Notes: generated from the letters alone by a model not told the origin. Shown: positions 11,860 to 27,475, numbered from the stretch's first letter. The stretch is 64,000 nt of DNA from Acanthochlamys bracteata (GCA_019914995.1 CM034130.1:5890001-5954000); one strand, 5' to 3'. Made by a program: numbers and translations.

Positions 11860-12790
11860 GCAATAGTGCTGCTTTTAAACAATCCTCCTCTTCCACAGAC
11901 CGATTCACAATTTAATGTACTACAATAAAACCAACCTCTATCATTTGATAAATCAAACTATGGATATTAGAAGATAGAAATGGTAGTGTTCGTTTTAGCT
12001 CAATATTTTAGAAGATCATACCTAATGACCTATTATACTACCTAAATCGACACTACTAGAAGAATCATCCGAAAATCAGAAGCAAAATTCACTCACGACG
12101 ACAATCGAGCCATTTCTCTCAACGACATGATAGTGAACCATTTATATTGTGCTCTTTATTCTGGTTAATTTGACAAAATTAGTTCTTGTAACGCAGCTAA
12201 AGAAATTTAGAATCTACTCGAACTCACACACGAAGGAACAATAAAAATTAAACAAACACGTGTGAACTTATTGATGCATGATTATGAGAACTTTAAGATG
12301 AGCAAAAATGAGACCATTACACAAATGTATTCTAGATTCACTAACATCATTAAATTTTATGACGAATCTAGAAAAAGTGTTCAAATCGGAAGAGCTTAAC
12401 TGAAATTGCGAGCTGTCCTACCCTCCTACAACTCCAAATATAGAAAAATTCGAATTTCCCTACAATGACTTTAGATGAACTTATTATTAAGCTTATGGTT
12501 AAAATGTTATCACTAATGAAACTAGAGATCCACTAGAAGGAATTGTATTAAACACTACCGACCTCCAAGTAAGTAGTTCTCCCTCAAATAGTTTAGATTT
12601 TACTAACCAAAAAATTCAGTAAATTCTTTAAGAAGAATAAACAGAGGAGAAGGCCAATGAGTAGGAATTATCAGAAAAGCAGAAACAAAGACCAGAGTAA
12701 GAGAAAATTAGTGAAGGCAAAGAGAGATGTAGATATCTAATCCACATATCAATCTGAATCAGATGAAAGAGAAACCAAATCAGTAAACCT
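11860..12790 (+). pseudogene. Decayed Sirevirus-like copia gag (unit A)
   Basis: Broken frames on the + strand align with the gag of the complete element at 32003-32944. SFDKSNYGY near 11940 matches its FDGTNYGYW. SLNDM..LYCALYS near 12118-12165 matches MNDRAMNLLYCALDP. AAKEI near 12195 and NLLMHDYENFKMS near 12264-12302 match the UBN2-type gag core. Many stops are present, and the copy ends in charged, Lys/Glu-rich sequence. It is fused on its right to LTR-like sequence that points the other way, so it is a rearranged relic and not a normal element. Confidence 0.8.
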
Positions 12791-14109
12791 TTGATTGACA
12801 ACGAACACTACAGTGAGATCAGTAAGCTTAAAAAGTCTCAAACTGAATATGAGGGCTTTTGTGGAAGTTTTGCTCAAACTGAATTTGAGCTTGAAGAAAA
12901 TTCTTGAAGTCTAGTAGGAAGTTGTGTTTAGCCAAACATGATTGTCTTAACCGGTTCTCTCCTCGAGATGAACACCAACAACCTAGTAGAAGGCTTAGCA
13001 AAGGCTTTGTGCAAATATGTAATTTCTTACAATACTAGTATAATTGAGAAGGCTTATTAGCGAAACTCTTCTCACCGAGTGCAAATCTCATTCTAATAAA
13101 ATCAATTGTTATAAGCAATTTTAAAGCATATGATTTCTCTCACATAGATTGAGTGTAGGCTCAGTAAAATAAGGGCATGATCAAAAGAAACGTCAAAAGT
13201 GTTATCTCAGTAAGCTCAAGCAAAGAATAGAGAGTAATGTGTGTTTCTTCTATATGCGCTTTCTCTTTTATATGTACCTCTATTAGATAAGCTCTTTAGT
13301 ATCTCTCCCTCTTTCTGTTTTTCTCTTCTTATCTCTCTTATATTTTCTCTTCTCAGACTGAAGAATTTTCTAATCTTCTAACGGCAAGAAATTATTTCCA
13401 TTGTCTCCCTCGTGCGCATGTTACAATATTATGAACTTACTCTTCTATGCCGTTGCCATTCGAGTTCCATCAAATAGGTCTTCAAAGATTAGATCTTGAT
13501 ATAAGTAAGTAGAATATCTAATTGATCTTCTAGCTAGCACTTCAAACCTTAATTATTTTGCTGGTATGACTTGATTAGATCTTTCTTTTGAAACATAAAA
13601 TGAGCTTGTCGGTAGTTCAACTTTTCCAGTCTATGCTTGCCCCTCTTATCAGCATTTCTTCCCTTTCTAGTGGCCTTCGCTGTGAAGAGGATGCTCTGAT
13701 AAAGTCATTGCAGTGCACAAGTTCAATTACGAAATTTTCGTCTTAGTTCAACGATCAGTCAAATGATGACTTTTGTAAGCTTTTATAAATCATGATTTTG
13801 TGAACTATTTAGTAGATATTGTTGTGTGCATATTCTTCTAAATCTGGTGGAAAGATCAGGCTCAAACTGAATCTACATAATACTTGAAATTACCTCTAAT
13901 TTGAGTATAATGATTTCTCTGCAGCATCGAAACAGTCGGTTAGTTTAATTGGAATCCTCTATTCTACTTTAACTGATTTTTCTATCTTGCTTTGTTCCGC
14001 TTTGTAATAACATCTATCAAATTTTTGCTATCTTCTACTCGATAAAGAATATCACGGATATAGCTGGCTATTTAGGATACTTCTTTCTTATAAATACTAC
14101 TACAAAAAA

Positions 14110-14610
14110 GACCTTTACTGACTGAAAAAATAACTCGATAAACGACTCATTCCAGTCGGCAAAATCAATTACCGACCGAACAATTATTAGTCGGCAAAAC
14201 ATCGACAAATCGAGGTCAGTAAACTGTTTACCGACTGAACATATAATTCAGTCGGTATCGCATAGTAAATTACCAACTCTATAATTCAGACGGCAAATAC
14301 TGACTAAAATGGCGGTCAAAAGATTACCGACGATAATCCTAGTCGGTAAATACCGACGGCTTATACAGTTGGTAAATACCGACTGCAGTAATAGTCGGTA
14401 TTACCGACTAATTCCTTAGTCGGTTGCTAATTACCGACTATGGATTCAGTCGATAATTTTCGACTGATTCTGCAGTCGGCATTTCCTTAATGGTGCAGCT
14501 GGGTTATCGACTTTTAACATAGTCGGAGTTTGCCAACTAGTTTTGAGTCGGTAATTGCGTCCTGTTTCAGTCGGTAAATACCGATTGGTTGCTTATTAGT
14601 CGGCAATTAT
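14110..14610. repeat. CACTA left subterminal repeat block
   Basis: More than fifteen copies of a CGACTGA/AGTCGGTA motif in both orientations, often paired as short hairpins (for example ACCGACTGAAC..TTCAGTCGGTA near 14230-14255). In known CACTA elements such repeats bind the accessory transposase protein. Confidence 0.9.
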
Positions 14611-14639
14611 ATGCGAAACATCACTGCTATGTATTTTTA

Positions 14640-17900
<3,261 letters not shown>

Positions 17901-18259
17901 CGAACTTTATTTATTAAAAAAATTACCGGTACTAGAGCCATTGTGGTCTTAAGTCTCCAAATCAGCAATATTCTAAGTTGATTGTAACGATAGTCATTTT
18001 TTACTAGATGTTGCCGGCGCCATAAAGATAAATATAAACAAAAGCTAGCACCTGTATACAATGTCCCATATAACAAGAAAAAAAGTTAGACTTAAAAGAG
18101 ATGCAAATAAGTGTGTAAGATTGAGTATAATCTCACATGTGACATATAATTCAATTGCAATCATCATCACTGTAGTTACATTCGTTCAAGCTGTCATTTT
18201 CAGTTTGATCGTCACTAGGATGAATGCCTTCTTGGTCATCCAAAACCTTAATCACCTCA

Positions 18260-18530
18260 TGATCAAGTTGGAGTGATGCCATTATCAAAGGCTGAAAATT
18301 TACCAATAGGGTGAATGACTCCGGCCGGCGAGGCTGAAAACAACTGCAGAACGTGCGGACGGAAGAACGGGAGCTCCAAAGATCGAATTTTCGACAAAAT
18401 TTCTTCTCCTAGTGTCGGACGGAAACAAATCCGGCGAGATTTAGCAGGATTTCTCACGTAGATCACCGCTCCGGCGAAAAACCTACGATCTGTTGCATCC
18501 AAGGAAATGAGTGGGTTTTGGTTCGATCAG
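18260..18530 (-). other. GC-richer promoter/5' region of the CACTA gene
   Basis: A short GC-rich island with CCGGCCGGCGAGG near 18322 and several CGGCG clusters, in an otherwise AT-rich element. It lies upstream of the leftward coding fragments and just inside the right subterminal repeats, where En/Spm elements carry a CpG-rich first exon. A leftward 79-codon frame at 18263-18502 crosses it but has no known domain. Confidence 0.5.
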
Positions 18531-18539
18531 GCTCATTAA

Positions 18540-18836
18540 GACAAATTGCCGACTGATAACACATTCAGTCGTCAAAAGTACCAACTACCTACCAATTCGG
18601 TCGGCAAGTTAGCACAAATACCGACTAGAAAATTATCCAGTCGGCAATTATTAGCGTAATTGCCCAACTACGAAAGTATTAGTCAGTAATTATCTTAAAA
18701 CACCGACTAAGTTATGTGTGAGTCGGTAAGTTCATATGAGTTGCCGACTGCATTTATTTTAGTCGGTAGTTTACAAAATCACTCACTAAAATATCTTAGT
18801 CGGTAATATTCAGTCGGTAAAGATCTTTTTTGTAGT
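18540..18836. repeat. CACTA right subterminal repeat block
   Basis: Repeated CGACT(G/A) and AGTCGGTA motifs in both orientations, mirroring the left block. It ends CAGTCGGTAAAGATCTTTTT next to the terminal inverted repeat. Confidence 0.9.
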
Positions 18837-19366
18837 AATGAAAAACAGTAAGTGATGATGTTATGTTCATACTTACTGATTTGCACAATTTATTTTTAAC
18901 CATTAGTCCAACTATTAATTATTGTTATTTTTAAAATCAACCTTATGATTTCAACATAATTCTACTCAAAACTATTGTTTCTGTAGTCTCTCAAGGAAAA
19001 CAAAAAACGTAACTTCTACTTCTTTTTCTTTCTTTGAAGTTTAATTGTAAAAATTATAATTTGGTAGTTAATTTCTTTGCGAGTAAGGAATGACACGATT
19101 CATGAGAATCTCTTGGAAAGCATTTAGCATTTTATTAAGTTAACATGAACAATGTTGTTAGAGATTTAATATGTTTACCTATCTAATCTTACTAAGAGCT
19201 TTGAAGTGATTCTGAATAGATAATAGACTAGCCAAAGATTGCCGCAAAGATATATGAAGATGATGAACGAAGTGATTGAACTTTCTTTACTTAAGTAATG
19301 GCATCTAGGTTTTTGGCGAATGTTGACAGATGTTAGACTATGTGTGAACTTATTGATGCACAATCA

Positions 19367-21781
19367 ACTCGAACTCACACACTAAGGAACAATAAAAATT
19401 AAAGAAACATGTGTGAACTTATTGATGCATGATTATGAGAACTTTAAGATGAGCAAAAATAAGACCATTACACAAATATATTCTAGATTCACTAACATCA
19501 TAAATTCTATGACGAATCTAGAAAAAGTGTTCAAATCGGAAGAGCTTAAGTGAAATTGCAAGCTGTCCTACCCTCATACAACTCCAAATATAGAAAAATT
19601 TGAAGTTTCCTATAATGACTTTAGATGAACTTATTCTTAAGCTTATGGTTAAAATGTTATCACTAATGAAACTGGAGATCCACTAGAAGGAATTGGGTTA
19701 AACACTATCAACCTCCAAGTAAGTAGTTCTCCCTCAAACGAAGAAAACAATTTAGATTTTACTAATCAAAAAATTCAGTAAATTCTTTAAGAAGAATAAA
19801 CAGAGGAGAAGGCCAATGAGTAGGAATTATCAGAAAAGCAGAAACAAAGACCAGAGAAAGAGAAAATTAGTGAAGGTAAAGAGAGATGTAGATATCTAAA
19901 CCACATATCAATCTGAATTAGATGATAGAGAAACCAAATCAGTAAACATATGATTGACAACGAACACTACAGTGAGATCAGTAAGCTTAAAAAGGCTCAA
20001 ACTGAATATGAGGAATTTTGTTGAAGTTTTGCTCAAACTGAATTTGAGCTTGAAGAAAATTCTTGAAGTCTAGTAGGAAGTTGTGTTTAGCCAAACATAA
20101 TTGTTTTAATCGGTTCTCTCATCAAGATGAACACCAACAACCTAGTAGAAGGCTTAGCTAAGGCTTTGTGCAAATATGTAAGTTCTTACAATATTAGTAC
20201 AATCGAGAAAGCTTATTAGCCAAGCCCTTCTCACCGATGCAAATCTCATTCTAATAAAATCAAGTGTGTTTGTTATAAGCAATTATAAAGCACATGATTT
20301 CTCTCACATAGATTGAGTTTTAGGCTCAGTAAAATAAAGAGATGATCAAAAGAAATGTCAAAAGTGTTACCTCAGTAAGCTCGAGGAGAGAATAGAGAGT
20401 AATGTGTGGTTCTTCTATATGTGCTTTCTCTTTTATATGTACTTCTATTAGATAAGCTCTTTAGTATCTCTCCCTCTTTCTGTTTTTCTCCTTTTATCCC
20501 TCTTATATTTTTCTCTTCTCAAACTGCAGAATTTTCTAATCTTCTAACAGTAGGAAATTATTTCTATTGTCTCCCTCGTGCGCCTATTGCAATATTATCA
20601 ACTTACTCTTCTATGCCGTTGCCATTCGGGTTTCAATCAAATAGGTTTTCAAAGATTAGATCTTGATAGAGGTAAGTAAAATATCTAATTGATCTTCTAG
20701 CTAGCACTTCAAACCTCAATTATTCTGCTGGTATGGCTTGATTAGATCTTTCTTTTGAAACATAAAATTAGCTTGTCGATAGTTCAATTTTTCCAGTCTG
20801 TGCTTGCCCCTCTTATCTGTTATGCATTTCTCCTTTTGTAGTGGCCTTCAATATGAAGAGCATGCTCTGATCAAAGTGATTGCAGTGGGACAAGTTCAAT
20901 TACGAAATTTTCATCTTAGTACATCGATCAGTCAAAAGATGATTTTTGTAAGCTTTTATAAATCATGATTTTGTGAACTATTTTGTCAAAATTGTTGTAC
21001 GCATATTCCTCTAAATCTGATGGAAAGATTAGGCTCAACCTGAATCTACATAATACTTGAAATTATCTCTAAAGTTAGTATAATGATTTCTCTACGGCAG
21101 CAAAATAGTCGGTTAGTTTAATTGGAATCCTCTGTTCTACTTTAGCTGATTTCTCTATCCTGCTCTGTTCCGCTTTGTAATAACACCTATTAAATTTTTG
21201 CTATCTTCTACCCGATAAAGAATATCGCGGATATAGCTAGCTATTTAGGATAATTCTTTCTTATAAAAACAGCAAGTGATGATGCTATGTTCATACTTAC
21301 TGAGTTGCGCAATTTAAATTAAACCATTAGTCCAAGTAACTCATAAGCTAAAATTCTAAATTATTGTTATTTTTAAAATCAACCTTATTATTTCAACATA
21401 ATTCTACTAAAAACTGTTGTTTCTGTAGTCTCTCATGGAAAACAAAAAACGTAACTTCTACTTCTTTTTCTTTCTTTGATGTTTAATTCCAAAAATTATA
21501 ATTTGGTAGTTAATTTCTTTGCGAGTAAGGAATGACACGATTCATGAGAAGCTCTTGGAAAGGATTTAGCATTTTATTAAGTTAACATGAACAATGTTAT
21601 TAGAGATTTAATATGTTTACCTATCTAATCTTACTAAGAGCTCTGAAGTGATTCCGAATAGATAATAGACTAGCCAAAGATTGCCGCAAAAGATACATTA
21701 AGATGATGAACGAAGTGATTGAACTTCCTGTACTTTAGTAATGGCATCTAGGTTTTTGGTGAATGTTGACAGATGTTAGAC
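19367..21781 (+). repeat. Tandem duplication, unit B (uninterrupted copy)
   Basis: A 2.4-kb copy of unit A, lacking the CACTA insertion. It contains decayed gag sequence (NLLMHDYENFKMS-type near 19416-19450), LTR-like sequence from about 20050, and the empty CACTA site near 21265. The copy ends exactly at TTAGAC where the + strand gypsy LTR starts. The junction between units (19338-19366) carries a partial third copy of GTGTGAACTTATTGATGCA, which also occurs inside each unit, so the duplication may have arisen at that short homology. Confidence 0.82.
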
Positions 21782-22122
21782 TGATAGTGATGTACAAGGA
21801 CGACCTATCCAAAACAACACAAGGAAAACCTTGTGAGGAACGAAGACCAACCAGAAGATGTATGACTTGTCCCGCTGCTCTGTTTTAAGTAGTTAAATGC
21901 GTTTAGGATTCTAGTATTTGATGTCCAAGTCTAATTAAGAGTAGTTCTAGCTTAGAAAGAAATTGTGTTAGGTCTATGACACCTAGCGGAGAGCCACTAG
22001 TATAAATAATGCCTTGTATTAGACATTGGAGGAAATAATCTCGTTTTCTTTCCTTTAATTTTTAGTTCTAGTTTTAATTAGAATTCAGATGCGTGATGCT
22101 ACAATCCAGCGGGATTGTATTA
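21782..22122 (+). repeat. 5' LTR of the + strand gypsy
   Basis: Starts TGATAGTGATGTACAAGG and ends GGGATTGTATTA. It is 341 bp and pairs with 44548-44936. TATA-like TATAAATAA lies near 21999. Confidence 0.82.
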
Positions 22123-22137
22123 ATTGGTATTAGAGTC
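22123..22137 (+). other. Primer binding site (tRNA-Met type, mutated)
   Basis: ATTGGTATTAGAGTC follows the 5' LTR. It differs by C-to-T changes from the usual plant initiator-tRNA site TGGTATCAGAGC. Confidence 0.8.
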
Positions 22138-22639
22138 ATGACAAATTCAGCTGCTCCGGTGCCTTAAACGTTAGAAACAAGGACATCACCGCCCACAAGC
22201 AATGAAGAAAATTTTCTGCGCGTCCCCGTCACTTGCCATCTGCCTAGCTCATCACAAATTCAGAAAGAACAGGATAGTAAGGGGATTTAAAATTCCTTGC
22301 CTCATGCATAACGCAAATCATCGGATAAATTTGAGGGCTTCAAAGAGTCATTCGGCAACAATAAGTCCTAACTCCAAACCTGAGAAAGTCACAACACCGG
22401 ATAAATCTAGCAACCCACTTCGATAACCATAAGCTCACATGCAATTGCACACCTATATTACCAACAGAAGAAACAAAAACATGCAAACTCCTTCCAACGT
22501 ACTTGCTAACCGTATAGCCTCTACAACCCTAGCTTCCAACCCCTAAACGGCCAGCATTACCCTACGCACCAACAACCTCCTAGCGCGTCCCATGCAAACC
22601 TCGTTACCCAAAACAGAAAGTATTGGCCCATGAATCCTT

Positions 22640-23100
22640 ACCAAGAACAGCCCCAGTAAGCTTTCCAAGATCGGCATAAATTTTCTTTTGATGGAAATGG
22701 AAAGCATGAATGGCTATAGTGTGCGGAGAATTATTTCAGGTATTACAGAACTCTAGCATGGGAACAAGTATTTATGGCAACCATTCAAAGATGAGGTCAA
22801 CCGTTGGTACCCAAGTGATGAAAAAGATTGCCCATGATATACGTGGGAAGAGTTCTGCGAGGCCTTGCTCTTGCGCATTGGCCCGAATACATATGATAAC
22901 CTAGTTACTCGTTCATCAATTGATCCAAACATGGTCGAGAAATGACTATCAGACGGCCTTTAAGGAGCTGCGAATGTGCCTGCCCTTCACCATAGAGTGG
23001 CCTGATTGGGTGATTTTGTAGAGATCTCTCCAAGCAACTTGCCATGGATGTCTTAGCTATGCAGCCCACCAATCTATAGGTTGCCTACCTTTTAGTAACG
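22640..23100 (+). pseudogene. Gypsy gag relic (+ strand element)
   Basis: Broken frames align with the gag of the - strand gypsy (41357-42616). FDGNGKHEWL near 22684 matches its FDGSEPNEWI, ENYFRYYRT near 22726 matches DRYFRFYQT, and later pieces match the retrotrans_gag core. Several stops and frame changes are present. 22140-22640 is leader and gag N-terminal sequence too decayed to read. Confidence 0.75.
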
Positions 23101-23419
23101 CTCTTTAAACAAAACCACTAATTAGAGCAATCACACTCGTGCATAGGATGATCAGCCCCCTAAGTGAGTATCGCCTAACTAAAGTCGTTGCTCTCTGGTA
23201 ATCTCCAGTCCACCACAAAAGCCATAGCTTTCTGAAGTAAACCATCCAATTTGTCTGTATAAAAATTAACGCAAGTCATTCAATGGGCTATGTTTCCATG
23301 TGACAAGAAATATGAACAAAATCACAAAGTATAAAAATGCCAAGTGGTTTTATGCTATCACCATACGAAACAAAAACAATAGAGGAACCGGTCTCATTGG
23401 AGCTTGCTGCAAATGCAAT

Positions 23420-23518
23420 GTCAGAGATGCTACGTTGTCCTCACCGCTATACATGGATTGGTAGGGCCACAAGCGATTCACCTAGTTGGTAGAATCAAGA
23501 AGCAAGAGTTATGCATAC
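23420..23518 (+). pseudogene. Gypsy aspartic protease relic, first half
   Basis: MHGLVGPQAIHLVGRIKKQE is encoded just before the copia-family LTR insertion. It aligns with MHGLVGPQTLRVAGKIKKQE of the - strand gypsy at 41330. The protein continues at 35603 on the other side of the 12-kb insertion, exactly in frame once one CATAC copy is removed. Confidence 0.85.
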
Positions 23519-23968
23519 TGTTGAGTCTCCTGCAAGATCAACTGAAGAGGAGAAGGATAAATTGATTTGATAAATAAAAATTTTCGTAAAGATAATGGTC
23601 CTACAAATATTAAGTTTTTAGTCGGTTGTGAGTAGACTTATATCCTACACGCAGTGAATGTTACTATATAGTTATTATGGCTATCTAGGTTAAAGTAAAT
23701 GTGTTCAGAAAATTTATGTGTTTCGGCAACTCCTTTGCCTATATATACGGATGCTCTATTATAAAAGCTCAAACTTCACCAGACTTTTAACAAACTATAC
23801 AAACCAAGAGCAAAATGTTTTACCAAACACACTTGCTCTTAATGATTTCTTCACAACGACAATATTTCATAGTTTACTGGACATCTTAGTCCCACTAGCT
23901 GATACCCTAACCTTGTTACAAAATCTACGGACTTTCTTTAAACTCCAACCGAGCTCCTTGATCAAGTG

Positions 23969-25515
23969 TGTTAGATATTCCTGCAAGATTAACTCAAGAG
24001 GGAAAGGGTGAATTGAGTTAGTTTATAAAAATTTTCGTTAAGTTTGTTATCCTACTGGCAGCGAGCTAACAGCCGGCTGTGTCAATGCTATAACCTGTAG
24101 ATAGAGAGAGTTAGAGTGTTTACTGATATAAGTAACAAAAAGTAGTGCTCAGGGTATTTAACGTGGTTCGGCAAAACCCTTTTGCCTACATCCTCAGTCG
24201 CTCTATCACCAGAGCCAAAACTTCACTAGACCTTTAATAAGCTACAAATATATCTTGAGCAAAGTGCTTCGCCAAGCACACTTACTCTACCGGGTTTCTT
24301 CGCCAAGACAACCCCTAACAGCCTACTGGACACGCCTGTCCCCCTGGCTGATTTGCTAGCACTATTACAAGGTCTAAGAGTTTACACCAAGCTTTACCTG
24401 AGCTTCCTTTACCGGTGCCTGCAGCACCACCTTTACACTGTCAGTAAGAGGTTACAAGAAAATAAATAAAGATTGAGCACAGGATCTATCTCATGAATGT
24501 TAAGTGTTTATGATGTGATTCAGATGAGATGATCGGAGAGGTTGCTGAGAGAGATTTCTTCAGTATGATTTGCAGCAAGATTTGTTTGTGTGGAGTAGTC
24601 GAGTTCGTGACTAGCAGTAGGATAGTTTTGTGTAGAGTGGTAGAGTTCTTGTATATCTCTGTTTTTGCTTGGGTTCTCTCTACTTCTGTTTTCTTTATGT
24701 TCTCTCCCTGTTTTTCTCTCTTTCTCCAAGTTGTTTCTTCATTGCTGTGACTCTTCTTATAGAGTTTCTTTTCTGTGCAGGAGCCGTTGAGGAACGTTGC
24801 TGTTGGCGCTCGGTTCTTCACGTCAGAGAGAAAGTGGTGTTGTCCAGTGGTCTTTCAGCTGTGTTTGTGCAAAGTCTTTTGTTGCATTAAATGCGTTGTA
24901 GAAGTTTGAATTTGCTGCCAACGGTTGAAAGCTTAATTCAGCTAAGCTTCTGTCTGAGACTCGGTGAGCTGATGAGTTGATATGCCATGTCTATAATAAA
25001 TGCAGTGCAGGTTGACTGCTTTACTTGATCAAGAACTTTGACTGCTTTCTTTCCTTGATTATTGAGCTTTCTTGTTGTGTGAGATTGAAGATGATTTTAG
25101 CTCTTGTGAATCTTCTGTTTGAAATGGTTCAGTCCGTTGTGAATGCAGGTGATTTTTGAAGCAAGGAAAATTTCGTTGCCGTTGAACGTAAGGGTCGGTC
25201 TCGAAACAGAGAAGTCTTCTTATGCTTCAGTAGTCGAACAGCTGACTGAATTGTGGCTGTGGCATCCACTGTTCCGTATGTTGTTCTCTGTCCCGCTTCG
25301 AGCAGTCGAGCAGCTGACTGTGATGTGGCTGTGGCATCCTCTGTCCAGTATGTAGTAGCACAGTAGTTGGCTGTATGATGGTTGTTCTTGTCTGCTGTAA
25401 ATTAAATGATCTTTGTTTGTCTAATCCTGTAGACTTGTTTTCAGATTATTAGTCTTATATAAATCATAGTTCTTAATTCTTTGTTATCATCAAAATTATC
25501 CTTATAATTCCAACA
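23969..25515 (-). repeat. 3' LTR of the complete copia
   Basis: On the + strand it starts TGTTAGATATTCCTGCAAGA and ends ATAATTCCAACA. It pairs with 33007-34572. Antisense frames over 24486-24821 are shadows of its GA/CT-rich leader. Confidence 0.93.
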
Positions 25516-25516
25516 A

Positions 25517-25529
25517 TCTCTCTCTTTTT
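25517..25529 (-). other. Polypurine tract of the complete copia
   Basis: Read on the - strand, AAAAAGAGAGAGA lies one base before the TTGTTGGAATT start of the 3' LTR. Confidence 0.85.
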
Positions 25530-25978
25530 GATGATGACAAACAAATTAAGAATTATTGATTTATGTTTTTGTAAACCATCAATTTGACTTGAAAATTTGC
25601 TATACCTTTTCATGACTCCCCCTCAATTGGTGCATCTAATTTACTTACCTGTTTATTGCTCATGGCTCCCCCTCAGATTGAGCCAGATTTTTTGTATGTA
25701 ACAATTTTTCTCCTCATTTTTCTTCCCCTTAACAATAATTCTTCTTTCTCCCCCTTTTGTCATCTCAAAAAGCTTATATATAAAATACAACATAGCTAAA
25801 ATTTGACAGGTTAGGCAGAAGACATAATCAGACAGTCATAACGAAAAGTTCAACCATTCATTTAAGCATAACTAGGAACAAGTAGATAAACAAGCAAACA
25901 TCCATTCACAGAAAACAACATCTAAACATTCAACCAAACTAAAACAGTAGTTAAGCTAAGCCTAAGTTAAGTTTTCAA
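25530..25978. other. Non-coding stretch between third ORF and 3' LTR
   Basis: CT-rich (on +) sequence with repeated CCCCCTCA/TCCCCCT motifs near 25617-25665, that is A/G-rich on the transcribed strand. No frame. Confidence 0.5.
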
Positions 25979-27475
25979 CTAGATATTTCTACGCCTAGAT
26001 GATGTTCGACAGCCAGGAGGTCTAGGACATTGATGTTTTAGTTTAGCTGCAGAGGATGGAGGAAGTATTTCTACATCCTCATCAACAAAGGCTTGTGAGC
26101 TGGAGACTGGTTTGTAAGCTTTACGTTTTTGGTTCTTGCGCTTAGGGGGAAGGCTAGGAACGGTTGAGGGAGCTGATGGGGGTTCAGAGATAGGAGGTTC
26201 AGTGGTAAGGGGTTCAGGTTGGGTCTCAGCTGGGGTATCTTTGGACATTGGTTCTTCCTGTAGAGGGGCTTCATAGATGGTGATTGATAATGGCTCAGTT
26301 TCTGCATCAGGTTCTTCAGTAGCTCCTTCAAACAGAAGATTCATAGTTGGGTACTCTGTAGGTGATTTTATGTGCACTGGTTGCTCAGTTGCCTTATCCG
26401 GAGTTACAGAATGGTCATTGCTCCCCATATCATGGTAATCTGCATTCATTTGTTTATCCTCCTGCCCATCTTTCTGTACATTTTCCTTTGCATCCTTCTG
26501 TCCATGCACTTGTGCATTTTCCTGAGTGTCCTTCTGTCCAGTCTCAAATTTTTCTCTGGCTGACTTGGCCTTAGGGTGCTCTGGTTGGCAAATAGCATCC
26601 TTAAGTTCTTCAAAGGTGGTGTTCAACTTCTGAATTTCCTTTGTCTGCTCTAGGATGGCATTGAGAATATTTGTCAAGCACTGAGTCAGCTGAGCCGTTG
26701 TGGCACTTGCAGAATTATTGTCAACTGGAGGGTGCTTGGACGTTAGCCTTTTCTCTGCCTCAGTGATTCCTCTTAAGAACTTTGCATCCATCTTGATCAT
26801 CTTCTTCACTTGCAGGGTTCCCATAAGGACAGCCTCAAGTCGGCATATCCTACATATAACATGAGGGTATGGGAAGTGCTTACCGCCGGACTTGAAGACT
26901 CTTGTCATGTGGTGCAACATCACCTGACAGAGATTTATGGGCAATTTCTTCATCAACCTCCATAGCAGAAATGCGTCATAGTTGCTGATGATATTGCGGC
27001 TTCCTGACCGAGGAACTATTACTTTGGAGATGACATAGCAGAGAGCTCTCGGCAATATGAGTAAGTGGGCGGCCGACTCATATTGGAGCTTTGTCACAAC
27101 CTCTGTTTCCAGTGCCTTCTTGAGGTAATTCAGTTTGGAGTCACTGGCAGGCGGCATCTCCTCTCGGTAGGGTAGATCGAGCATTAGTGACATGGATCGT
27201 GCTTCCAGGTTGATTTTAATTCCGTTTACCATAGTCTGAACAGAGGAGTTCCCGGTCGGATGAAGATTGGCGTAGAACATTACGACCTGATCCTCTGCGA
27301 AAATTCTCCGACCACTCGTTGAATCTTTGTCAGTCTTGTGCCTCAAAAAGTTCATCCACCTCAAGTCATGTAGTAGTTGAAGTCGTCGAAATTTATACTT
27401 GCCGTCGAATGGAATTGCTAGTTTGTCATTGTATCTTTCAATTCCTCCTTGCGGTGAATCTCTCTTCGTTGTCAT
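25979..27475 (-). CDS. Extra third ORF of the copia (env position), plant-transposon-protein-like
   Basis: An uninterrupted 498-codon frame lies downstream of pol, in the sense direction. Residues 25-250 form a globular region with FYANLH near 67, NGIKINLEARS near 84-94, then a Leu-rich helix set. This pattern recalls the 'putative plant transposon protein' domain (Pfam Transposase_32), an assignment from memory. Residues about 262-295 look like a coiled coil. Residues 313-348 are three degenerate 12-residue repeats starting GQKD/GQKD/GQED. Residues 380-455 are Pro/Glu/Thr-rich, and the tail (480-498) is basic. I see no signal peptide or membrane segment, so it does not look like an envelope protein. 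Sireviruses often carry an ORF at this position. It is intact while pol is not. Confidence 0.8.
   Translation of the reverse strand: MTTKRDSPQGGIERYNDKLAIPFDGKYKFRRLQLLHDLRWMNFLRHKTDKDSTSGRRIFAEDQVVMFYANLHPTGNSSVQTMVNGIKINLEARSMSLMLDLPYREEMPPASDSKLNYLKKALETEVVTKLQYESAAHLLILPRALCYVISKVIVPRSGSRNIISNYDAFLLWRLMKKLPINLCQVMLHHMTRVFKSGGKHFPYPHVICRICRLEAVLMGTLQVKKMIKMDAKFLRGITEAEKRLTSKHPPVDNNSASATTAQLTQCLTNILNAILEQTKEIQKLNTTFEELKDAICQPEHPKAKSAREKFETGQKDTQENAQVHGQKDAKENVQKDGQEDKQMNADYHDMGSNDHSVTPDKATEQPVHIKSPTEYPTMNLLFEGATEEPDAETEPLSITIYEAPLQEEPMSKDTPAETQPEPLTTEPPISEPPSAPSTVPSLPPKRKNQKRKAYKPVSSSQAFVDEDVEILPPSSAAKLKHQCPRPPGCRTSSRRRNI

Noticed and set aside
12060..12085. CACTACTAGAAGAATC as a second CACTA terminus
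   Set aside because: It lies within the gag relic alignment and no inverted partner or subterminal repeats accompany it.
14110..14610. CRISPR-like spaced repeats
   Set aside because: The short CGACTGA/AGTCGGTA units occur in both orientations at irregular spacing inside CACTA ends. They are transposon subterminal repeats in a plant genome, not an array.
24486..24890. Overlapping frames of 70-111 codons on both strands (and repeated at 33557-33766)
   Set aside because: They lie wholly inside the two copies of the copia LTR and are CT/GA-rich leader sequence. No domain.
26071..26574. Frames overlapping the third ORF on both strands
   Set aside because: Shadows of the 498-codon frame, produced by its proline-rich and repeated region.
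25979..27475. Calling the third ORF a retroviral envelope
   Set aside because: No signal peptide, membrane helix or furin-like site is visible, so only the position is envelope-like.
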